Positions 16,021-22,632 of a DNA stretch of 64,000 nt are shown in pieces (positions within the stretch are counted from its first letter, which is position 1; every line of letters starts with the position of its first letter). The position numbers and the translations under genes are program-made. The stretch covers positions 62,001 to 126,000 of the forward strand of contig CAVTSX010000010.1 in NCBI GenBank assembly GCA_963737425.1. The letters are read 5' to 3'. The stretch comes from DASXRA01 sp963737425 (GTDB lineage: Bacteria > Actinomycetota > Actinomycetes > Mycobacteriales > Jatrophihabitantaceae). Under the pieces are notes generated by a model that saw only the letters and a program-made list of their open reading frames with translations, was not told where the DNA came from and did no database searches.

Positions 16021-17184
16021 TCACGACCCGGCGTCGTCGAGTCGCCCGAGCGCCAGCGCGACCTGAATCGTGAACGCCCCGCGCGGATCGGTTGGCGGTT
16101 CACCACAAACCTCGCCGACCCTGCGCAGCCGGTACCGAACGGTGTTCGCATGCACGAAAAGGGCGCGCGCGGTGGTTTCCAGGCCGCCGCCCGACGCCAG
16201 GAACGCGGTCACCGTGTCGAGCAGGACGTCGCCCGCCTTGGTCAGCGGGCGGTACACGTGCGCCAGCAGCGCCTCACGCGCATCGGCGTCGCCGGCCAGC
16301 GCGCGCTCGGGCAGTAGCGCGTCCGCGCTGACCGGCCGCGGGGCGCCGGGCCAGCCCGGCGCCGCCCGTAGTCCGGACAGCGCTGTGCGGGTGACGGTGC
16401 TCGCCGCGCTGACGTCGCTGGCCCGTGGCCCGACCACGACCGGGCCGTCGCCGAACGACGACAGCAGCCCTTTCGCCGCCGTGATCGGGTCGTCGATGTT
16501 GCCGAGCACGACGACCAGCCGGCCGCCGTGGGCACCGGCGAGTGCGTCGAAACCGAGCCGGCGTGCGGCGCGGTGCACGCCCGACAGCGTCTCCTCGCGC
16601 TCGCGATCCGGCGCCACACCGACGACGGCCGTGACCGGACCGCTCGAGCGCCAGCCGAGTGCGGCGAGTTGACTCTGCGGCTCGTCCGCGATCGACACGC
16701 CGCGCACGAGCCCGTCGATGACAAGCGCCTCCAGGCGCGCGTCCCACGCGCCCCGGCTCTCGGCGGCGCTGGCGTACACGCGCGCCGACGCGAACGCGAT
16801 CTCGCGGCTGAAGCGGAGCAACTCCTCGCGCACGGCGTCCTCGGCGCCCGGTTCGGCGAACGTCGGAAGCTGCTCCTCGGCCACCGTGATCGTGGTTCGG
16901 ACGAGCTCGACGGTCTGTTGCAGGGTGACGGTGCGTGCCATCGCCCGGGGGGCGGCGGCGAACACCTCGCCGGTCAGCCGCAGCACGTCGTCGGGGGTAC
17001 GCAGCCACTCGACGAACGACGCGATGCCGGCCTGGGCAACCAGCGAGACCCAGGATCGCTGGTCTGCGGGCAGTTGGCGAAACCAGGGCAGCTCGTCGTC
17101 CATGCGCGCGACTGCCTGAGTCGCGAGCCGACCGGCCGCCTGTTCGATGCGGCGGATCGTCTGCTCGTCGTGGCCGGGCTTCAC
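16021..17184 (-). CDS. fasR: PucR/CdaR-type transcriptional regulator of fatty acid synthesis (FasR-like)
   Basis: A 387-residue protein without enzyme motifs in its N-terminal half. It ends in the PucR C-terminal helix-turn-helix: TVTAFLASGGGLETTARALFVHANTVRYRLRRVGEV. Upstream are a GGDEF-like degenerate region (AVVGVAPDRE, RLVVVLGNIDDP, VVGPRASDVSAA) and the N-terminal RsbRD-like helical part (ELPWFRQLPADQRSWVSLVAQAG). A homologue in Streptomyces, encoded upstream of fabD, was shown to activate the fab operon, and the same position here supports the same role. The start is GTG. A hairpin separates it from fabD. Confidence 0.88.
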   Translation of the reverse strand: MKPGHDEQTIRRIEQAAGRLATQAVARMDDELPWFRQLPADQRSWVSLVAQAGIASFVEWLRTPDDVLRLTGEVFAAAPRAMARTVTLQQTVELVRTTITVAEEQLPTFAEPGAEDAVREELLRFSREIAFASARVYASAAESRGAWDARLEALVIDGLVRGVSIADEPQSQLAALGWRSSGPVTAVVGVAPDREREETLSGVHRAARRLGFDALAGAHGGRLVVVLGNIDDPITAAKGLLSSFGDGPVVVGPRASDVSAASTVTRTALSGLRAAPGWPGAPRPVSADALLPERALAGDADAREALLAHVYRPLTKAGDVLLDTVTAFLASGGGLETTARALFVHANTVRYRLRRVGEVCGEPPTDPRGAFTIQVALALGRLDDAGS

Positions 17185-17243
17185 CCCCGCAGCCTGCCAC
17201 GCCGAGCTGCCCGCGCCGAACGTCGACCAGTTAGCGTGCGTCC

Positions 17244-18281
17244 ATGAGTTCGCGTGATCCGGTGGCGGACCTTCGCCGCATAGCCTTCCTGCTCGAACGC
17301 GCTCACGAGCCCACGTTTCGCGTCAGGGCATTCCGCTCGGCCGCGACGCGGGCGGAAGAACTGCCCGCCGACGAGATCGCCGAGCGGGCCGCCGGCGGCA
17401 CGCTGCGCGAGCTGGCCGGCATCGGCGATGTCACCGCCCGGTGCATAACCGAGTCCCTCCGCGGCGAGGTGCCGGTGTACCTGCGACGCCTCGAGGCAAC
17501 GTCCGAGGGCCCCGTCGCCGAGGCCGGGGCCGCGTTGCGTTCGGCACTTCGCGGCGACTGCCACCTGCACTCGGACTGGTCCGACGGTGGGTCGCCCATC
17601 CACGAGATGGCGCAGACAGCACGCGACCTAGGCCACGAGTACATCGTCCTGACCGATCACTCGCCGCGGCTGAAGGTCGCGCGGGGCCTGTCGGCCGAGC
17701 GGCTGGAGAAGCAACTCGACGTCGTGGCCGAGCTGAACGCCGAGATGGCGCCGTTTCGCATATTCACCGGCATCGAGGTCGACATCCTCGACGACGGCGC
17801 ACTGGACCAGTCCGACGAACTGCTCGGCCGCCTCGACCTCGTCGTGGCGAGTGTCCACAGTGGACTGCGCATGCCATCGCGCGAGATGACTCCGCGCATG
17901 GTCGGTGCGATAGCGAACCCGCACACCGATGTGCTCGGGCATTGCACCGGGCGCCTCGTCACCGGCGGGCGTGGCAAGCGTCCCGAATCGGAGTTCGACG
18001 CAGAGATCGTCTTCGCCGCCTGCGCGAGCTTCGGGGTGGCCGTCGAGGTCAACTCGCGACCCGAACGTCTCGATCCGCCCAAGCGCCTGCTCCGCCTGGC
18101 CGTCGAGGCCGAATGCCTCGTCTCGATCGACACCGACGCACACGCGCCGGGCCAACTCGACTGGCAGCCCTACGGGTGCGACCGCGCGGCCGCCTGCGGC
18201 GTGCCCGTCGAAACAGTCGTCAACAGCTGGAGGGCTGACCAATTGCTGGCCTGGACGGCCGACCACGAGGTGCGTCCTTGA
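17244..18281 (+). CDS. PHP-domain phosphoesterase (PolX C-terminal-like)
   Basis: A 345-residue protein. The N-terminal ~95 residues form a helix-hairpin-helix region with RAFRSAATRAEEL and LRELAGIGDVTARCITESLRGE. A complete PHP metal site follows: GDCHLHSDWSDG, VLTDHSPRL, GIEVDIL, VVASVHSG, VLGHCTGR, VEVNSRPERLDP and DTDAHAPGQLD. This resembles the C-terminal half of family X polymerases and the free-standing PHP hydrolases of actinobacteria. A phosphatase or DNA-repair 3'-phosphodiesterase activity is possible, but the substrate is unknown. It is followed by the pirin gene with a 4-bp overlap. Confidence 0.85.
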   Translation: MSSRDPVADLRRIAFLLERAHEPTFRVRAFRSAATRAEELPADEIAERAAGGTLRELAGIGDVTARCITESLRGEVPVYLRRLEATSEGPVAEAGAALRSALRGDCHLHSDWSDGGSPIHEMAQTARDLGHEYIVLTDHSPRLKVARGLSAERLEKQLDVVAELNAEMAPFRIFTGIEVDILDDGALDQSDELLGRLDLVVASVHSGLRMPSREMTPRMVGAIANPHTDVLGHCTGRLVTGGRGKRPESEFDAEIVFAACASFGVAVEVNSRPERLDPPKRLLRLAVEAECLVSIDTDAHAPGQLDWQPYGCDRAAACGVPVETVVNSWRADQLLAWTADHEVRP

Positions 18282-18922
18282 TCGAGGTGCGGCGCGGGGC
18301 CGATCGCCCGACTTCGAGTTCGCCCGGTATCCAGACGCGGCACAGCTTCTCGTCCGGAGCGCACTACGACCCGGCGAACACACACTTCGGCCGGCTGGTC
18401 GCTCACGACGAGCATGTGGTGCAGGCGGGGGCGGGCTTCGACATGCATCTGCACCGTGCCATCGACATAGTCACCTGGGTTCTGGACGGCACGCTGCTGC
18501 ACGAGGACTCGGCCGGCAACCGAAACACCGTACGCCCGGGTATGGTGCAGCACCTGTCGGCCGGATCGGGCATCGAGCACTCCGAGCGTAACGGCGGCGA
18601 CGACGAACTGCGCTTCGTACAGATGTGGTTGCTCGGCGAGTCGGGCACACAGCCGAGCTATCGCGTCGGCGAGTCGGCGGCGCTGCCACTGCCCGGGGCG
18701 ACGCTGCAGGTCGTGCGCCTGGCGGGCCGCGCATTCGCCCTGCCGAGCGCGCCGTTCGTCCACGTATTCGTCGTGCGCGGCGCGGCCGACCTGACCGCCG
18801 CGGGCGCCCTCGCTGCCGGCGACACCGCGCGCGTCTCGCCCTGCCACCGGCACCGCATCGACGGCGATGCCGAGTTGCTCGTCCTGCAGATATACGACAC
18901 CGCGCCACACAGCCCGGTGTGA
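18278..18922 (+). CDS. Pirin family protein
   Basis: A 214-residue bicupin. The N-terminal cupin has the pirin metal-site pattern MHLHRAIDIVTWVLDG, LLHEDSAGN and VRPGMVQHLSAGSGIEHSE. The C-terminal part is shorter than in eukaryotic pirin. The start is an uncommon TTG that overlaps the stop of the PHP gene (TTGA), so expression probably depends on translational coupling. Pirins have been linked to quercetin dioxygenase activity and redox-sensing, but none of this can be read from the sequence here. Confidence 0.85.
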   Translation: MIEVRRGADRPTSSSPGIQTRHSFSSGAHYDPANTHFGRLVAHDEHVVQAGAGFDMHLHRAIDIVTWVLDGTLLHEDSAGNRNTVRPGMVQHLSAGSGIEHSERNGGDDELRFVQMWLLGESGTQPSYRVGESAALPLPGATLQVVRLAGRAFALPSAPFVHVFVVRGAADLTAAGALAAGDTARVSPCHRHRIDGDAELLVLQIYDTAPHSPV

Positions 18923-18988
18923 GCGATCACGCATGCCGCGTCCGATTCCCGCCAGAACTCGCCGGTCGAGCCACGCAGGATCGATGAC

Positions 18989-19462
18989 ATGAGCGAACTA
19001 CACGTCAACGCAATCGACCCTGGCCGCCTCGAGACGATCCGCAACGCAGGCAAGGACGAGCACGGCAACGACTTCGTCGCGTTTCCCGCCGAGGGGTGGG
19101 AGCCGACGCGCTGCTGCCTGCGGGTGGCCACCGGCGGTGAGTCCATCGCACTGATCGCGTACTCGCCGTTCACCGTGCAGTCGCCCTGGGCCGAGTCGGG
19201 TCCGGTATACGTCCACGCAGAGGCCTGTGCCGGATACGAGGTGCACGGCGAACTTCCCGCCGAACTGCGCGCCGGTCCGCGGATCCTGCGCACGTACTAC
19301 GCCGACGAGTCACTCGACTACGACGACATCACACTCGTGCCCGAGGGGCAGGACCTCGAACCCGCTCTGCGCGACCTGCTGACCCGTCCCAAGGTGGCGG
19401 CGGTGCACGTTCGCGCCTGGATGTCGCAGTGCTTCGCCTACGAGGTCCGCCGGCCGCACTAA
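18989..19462 (+). CDS. DUF1203 family protein
   Basis: A 157-residue soluble protein of a small family without known function. Typical stretches are CCLRVATGGESIALIAYSPF, WAESGPVYVHAEACAGYE and ILRTYYADESLDYDDITLV, ending in VAAVHVRAWMSQCFAYEVRR. The cysteines and histidines in the middle and C-terminal region are conserved in the family as I recall it. It lies 66 bp after the pirin gene, in the same direction, and before the merR promoter. Confidence 0.75.
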   Translation: MSELHVNAIDPGRLETIRNAGKDEHGNDFVAFPAEGWEPTRCCLRVATGGESIALIAYSPFTVQSPWAESGPVYVHAEACAGYEVHGELPAELRAGPRILRTYYADESLDYDDITLVPEGQDLEPALRDLLTRPKVAAVHVRAWMSQCFAYEVRRPH

Positions 19463-19466
19463 TCAT

Positions 19467-19497
19467 TTGCGTTAGAGCGCGCTCTAACACCTACTGT
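19467..19497 (+). promoter_or_regulatory. MerR-type promoter with overlong spacer and palindrome
   Basis: TTGCGT (19467-19472) and TACTGT (19492-19497) are separated by 19 bp, the overlong spacer typical of MerR-regulated promoters. The perfect 18-bp palindrome GTTAGAGCGCGCTCTAAC (19471-19488) fills that spacer. The GTG start of the regulator lies 7 nt after the -10 element, so the transcript is probably leaderless. Confidence 0.7.
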
Positions 19498-19503
19498 CGA
19501 CGT

Positions 19504-19881
19504 GTGACGACATGGACGACGCGAGAGGCCGCCGAGAAGTGCGGCCTCTCGCAATACACGTTGCGGTGGTACGAGCGCATCGGTCTTCTCGAACGGGTCG
19601 AACGCGGTCCCGACCGGCGGCGCCGGTTCAGTGACGATGACCTGAACTGGCTGGTGCTGTTGAGCAAACTGCGCGCCACCGGCATGCGCGTGCGTGACAT
19701 GCAGCGCTACGCCGAACTCGTCCGGTCAGGTGCCGGAGAGCAGGAGCGCCTTGGCCTCCTGCAGCGGCACCGCGACGTCGTCCTGCAGGCAATCACTGAC
19801 CGTCAGGAGTGCCTGCAGTTGCTCGACAACAAGATCCGCATCTACCGCCGCAAGATACGCGCGGCCGAGAGGGAGAACTGA
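19504..19881 (+). CDS. MerR-family transcriptional regulator
   Basis: A 125-residue regulator with the MerR helix-turn-helix (TTREAAEKCGLSQYTLRWYERIGLLERV, then RRFSDDDLNWLVLLSKLRATGMRVRDMQRYAELV) and a C-terminal dimerising coiled coil ending in RECLQ-type heptads and IYRRKIR. There are no metal-binding cysteines, so it belongs to the group often paired with aldo/keto reductases or dehydrogenases. The start was set at GTG 19504, where the HTH begins. It is followed after 1 bp by the reductase gene and both probably share the palindromic promoter. The ligand is unknown. Confidence 0.9.
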   Translation: MTTWTTREAAEKCGLSQYTLRWYERIGLLERVERGPDRRRRFSDDDLNWLVLLSKLRATGMRVRDMQRYAELVRSGAGEQERLGLLQRHRDVVLQAITDRQECLQLLDNKIRIYRRKIRAAEREN

Positions 19882-19882
19882 C

Positions 19883-20836
19883 GTGCACACGGTTTCCATC
19901 CGAGAGCTCACGGTTTCAGCGCAGGGCCTCGGATGCATGGGCATGAGCGAGTGGTACGGCGCCGCCGACTGGGACGAGTCGATCGCCACGATCCGGCGCG
20001 CCATCGATCTGGGGGTGACGCTGCTCGACACCGCCGACATCTACGGCGCGGGCCACAACGAGGTGCTGGTGGGCCGGGCCATCGCCGGACGGCGCGACGA
20101 GATCACGCTCGCGACGAAGTTCGGTGTCGACCGCACCAGCGGCGACGACAAGCGGGTCATGCGTGGAGAGGCCGCGTACGTCAAACGGTCCTGTGAGGCC
20201 TCGCTGCTCCGGCTCGGAGTCGACGTCATCGATCTCTACTACCTGCACCGCCCGCCGCAGACGGCGCAGATCGAGGAGACCGTCGGCGCGATGGCCGAAC
20301 TCGTCAAGGAGGGCAAGGTGCGCCACCTCGGCCTGTCCGAGGTGAACAACGACCTGCTGCGGCGCGCGCATGCGGTGCATCCGATCTCGGTGGTGCAGAG
20401 CGAGTACTCGTTGTGGACGCGCGATGTCGAATCCCAGGTGCTGGACGCGCTGCGCGAACTCGGCGTCGGGCTCGTGCCGTACTCACCGCTCGGTCGCGGC
20501 TTCCTCACCGGCACCGTCGACGTGGCATCCCTGACCGACGAGGATTTCCGCGGCCGCAATCCGCGCTTCGCCGGCGGCGCCGCTGCGGCGAACATGGCCA
20601 TCGCGGATGCCGTCCGAAAGGTGGCCGACGGCAAGGGCGTCGCACCGGCCCAGGTCGCGCTGGCGTGGGTGTACGCCCAGGCCGACCGGTTGGGAATTTC
20701 GGTTGTGCCCATCCCGGGCACCAAGCGGATCAAGTGGCTCGAGCAGAACGTCGGGGCGCTCGATATCGAGCTGTCAGCCGACGAGCTGGCGATTCTGGAC
20801 CCGCTGGCCGAGCAGGTCGTCGGCGCGCGCTACTGA
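19883..20836 (+). CDS. Aldo/keto reductase
   Basis: A 317-residue NADPH-dependent (beta/alpha)8 reductase. The catalytic tetrad is visible: Asp and Tyr in LLDTADIYGAGHNEVLVG, Lys in TLATKFG, His in DLYYLHRPP. The cofactor site is VPIPGTKRIKWLEQNV. The N-terminal GLGCMGMSEWYG matches the AKR13 / YajO-like group. GAGGGAG precedes the GTG start. It sits directly behind a MerR regulator and is probably its target, as in many actinobacteria; the substrate is likely an aldehyde or ketone, unidentified. Confidence 0.92.
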   Translation: MHTVSIRELTVSAQGLGCMGMSEWYGAADWDESIATIRRAIDLGVTLLDTADIYGAGHNEVLVGRAIAGRRDEITLATKFGVDRTSGDDKRVMRGEAAYVKRSCEASLLRLGVDVIDLYYLHRPPQTAQIEETVGAMAELVKEGKVRHLGLSEVNNDLLRRAHAVHPISVVQSEYSLWTRDVESQVLDALRELGVGLVPYSPLGRGFLTGTVDVASLTDEDFRGRNPRFAGGAAAANMAIADAVRKVADGKGVAPAQVALAWVYAQADRLGISVVPIPGTKRIKWLEQNVGALDIELSADELAILDPLAEQVVGARY

Positions 20837-20904
20837 CCGATGCGCCGGGCCGGGGACGGACAGGACGGCCGTCCCCGGCCCGGCGGTATCGCGCGGCTCG
20901 CCGG

Positions 20905-21417
20905 TTAGGCGAGCGTCTGGCAGAGGTTCTCCGCGCTGCCGCCCTGCAAGGTGAAGTCCCGGGTGCCGTCGGCGTTCAGATCGAAGTCGAACGTTCCGGT
21001 GAGGATGTACTCGCCCGGCGGTGTGGTCGGGTTCCCGGCGTGGACGCCGAGCCCCATGTGCCCGACACCGTGCCCGTGCGTCGACCCGTCCGGGTCGTAG
21101 AACCACCAACCGGTGCCGGTCAGGTTGCGCTCGACCGACGCTCCGGTGCTCACGTTGGTGTAGCGGATGACGAGCGGGCCGACGAACTCCTGCTCCTTCG
21201 GCGACCCGTCCGGGTAGGTCTGCAGATTACGAAAGAGTTCGTGGTCGCTAACGATGTCGCCATGCACGGCGAACGAACACACGACACCCGCGGCCTGTGT
21301 GAACGGCTGCGAATAATAGCGCTGCCACGGGCTTGGTGAATCGGCCGCAGCCGCCGGCGCCACGGCGGCGATGGCCGCGACTGTGGCACCGGCAGCCAGG
21401 ACACGTCTGAGTCTCAC
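20905..21417 (-). CDS. Secreted protein of unknown function
   Basis: A 170-residue protein with a clear Sec signal peptide (VRLRRVLAAGATVAAIAAVAP, with likely cleavage after the AAAA near residue 25) and a mature domain of about 145 residues. GAGG precedes the GTG. The mature part has two cysteines (VVCSFAV and ENLCQTLA) that may pair, and beta-rich segments GPLVIRYTNVSTGASVERNLTG and GEYILTGTFDFDLNADGTRDFTL. Near the middle is a glycine/histidine patch (STHGHGVGHMGLGVH). I recognise no family. It is divergent from the ArsR-like regulator, with about 100 bp between them. Confidence 0.7.
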   Translation of the reverse strand: MRLRRVLAAGATVAAIAAVAPAAAADSPSPWQRYYSQPFTQAAGVVCSFAVHGDIVSDHELFRNLQTYPDGSPKEQEFVGPLVIRYTNVSTGASVERNLTGTGWWFYDPDGSTHGHGVGHMGLGVHAGNPTTPPGEYILTGTFDFDLNADGTRDFTLQGGSAENLCQTLA

Positions 21418-21519
21418 TCTCGAACCTCCTCGATAACGGGTTGCCTGGTTAGCCTGGCCAGCCCGTACCGTTGGCGCGATGGTTTCGGCAGAGACCAAAA
21501 CCAAGTGATGGGGGATTGT

Positions 21520-22578
21520 GTGCTGCGCGTGCAGTTCACCGCCGAGGATCTGCTGCGTACCCGGTTCGCGGCGGCGCCGGCGCCGCTGATGGAGCTGAGC
21601 CTCGCGCTGGCGACCCTGCAGCGCGGCGGCGCGCTCTTTGACGGGTGGCGCCGCGAGGTCCAGGCGGCCCTTCCCCGCGCCGCGCGGCCGTTGTTCGAAC
21701 TGGTGCCGCCGAGCGCTGCCGGACCGATGTTCCTCGATCCGATCAGCGAGGGCTTCGACGACGGCCTCGACGCGGTGCTGTCCACTCCGATCGGCGCCGT
21801 ACGGCGCGATTTGCGGCGGGTCTTCGCGGCAGGACAGCCGATCACGCCGTGGGTCAGGGCACTGGACGAGGCCGACGCTGCTGCGTGGCAGATGCTGGCT
21901 GACGCGCTCGGCGCGGCGTACGAGGCAGTCATCGGCCCGGCCTGGCCTCGCGTATGGAAGAGCTTTCGGGCTGAGGTCGCTTACCGAGGACGGCTGATGG
22001 CCGAGCAGGGTGTGCAGGCCATGCTCGAGACGCTCTACCGGGACTCGCACTGGCAGGGCACGACCCTGCACTTCGACGTCGACAGCGAACTGACGGTGCG
22101 CCCGAACGGGCGCGGCGTCACGCTGCTGCCCTCGGCGTTCTGGACCAGCCGGCCCCTGATCGGCGGTCACCCCGACGGCTCGGCGATTGTCATCTACCCG
22201 GCGCTGACCGCACTGCCGCTCGTCGACGAGTCGGACGTCGAGGATCCGCTGGCCGGACTGCTCGGGCGCACCCGTGCAGCGGTGTTGTCCATGACCGTCG
22301 ACCGGCGCACGACGAGTGAGCTCGCCCGCGAGTTGGGCATCAGCGCCGCGTCGGTGTCGGAGCACACCAGGACGCTGCGCGGCGCGGGCCTTCTGGTCAC
22401 CGAACGTGCCGGCAAGGCGGTGCTGCATTCGCTGACGCCGCTCGGCGATCGCCTGCTCGCCGGTGCCGGTAGCCTGGCCGAGCCGGTACGCGGCCGACTG
22501 TCCGAGCCGGTACGCGGCCGACTGTCCGAGCCGGTACGCGGCCGACTGTCCGAGCCGGTACGCGGCCGTCCGGCCTAG
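21520..22578 (+). CDS. ArsR-like winged-helix regulator with DUF5937-type N-terminus
   Basis: A 352-residue protein. The N-terminal two thirds resemble the DUF5937 module of actinobacterial ArsR-like regulators (LRVQFTAEDLLRTRFAAAPAPLMELSLALATL). The C-terminal winged helix reads LLGRTRAAVLSMTVDRRTTSELARELGISAASVSEHTRTLRGAGLLVTERAGKAVLHSLTPLGDRLL (written here as one region, about residues 255-320). The tail consists of four copies of an 8-residue unit, SEPVRGRL, encoded by a 24-bp tandem repeat. The start may be GTG 21520, with GGGGGA before it, or ATG 21508. It is divergent from the secreted protein. Confidence 0.82.
   Translation: MLRVQFTAEDLLRTRFAAAPAPLMELSLALATLQRGGALFDGWRREVQAALPRAARPLFELVPPSAAGPMFLDPISEGFDDGLDAVLSTPIGAVRRDLRRVFAAGQPITPWVRALDEADAAAWQMLADALGAAYEAVIGPAWPRVWKSFRAEVAYRGRLMAEQGVQAMLETLYRDSHWQGTTLHFDVDSELTVRPNGRGVTLLPSAFWTSRPLIGGHPDGSAIVIYPALTALPLVDESDVEDPLAGLLGRTRAAVLSMTVDRRTTSELARELGISAASVSEHTRTLRGAGLLVTERAGKAVLHSLTPLGDRLLAGAGSLAEPVRGRLSEPVRGRLSEPVRGRLSEPVRGRPA
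22478..22573 (+). repeat. 24-bp tandem repeat, four copies, in-frame
   Basis: Units begin at 22478, 22502, 22526 and 22550; each starts CCGAGCCGGTACGCGGCC and the last diverges at its end. Three units are essentially identical, pointing to recent expansion by slippage or unequal recombination. The repeats add 8 residues each to the regulator's C-terminus. Confidence 0.95.
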
Positions 22579-22585
22579 CTCGGCC

Positions 22586-22614
22586 GGTGGGCAGTTTCGC
22601 GCTAACTGCCCACC
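22586..22614. terminator. Hairpin between convergent ArsR-like gene and aceE
   Basis: GGTGGGCAGTT (22586-22596) and AACTGCCCACC (22604-22614) form a perfect 11-bp stem with a 7-nt loop between the two converging stop codons. Confidence 0.75.
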
Positions 22615-22632
22615 TGCGAAGAGTTGCACCGC

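Noticed and set aside
22478..22573. Tandem 24-bp repeat considered as a CRISPR or iteron array
   Set aside because: There are no spacers between units, the units are in frame with the protein, and no cas or replication genes are nearby.
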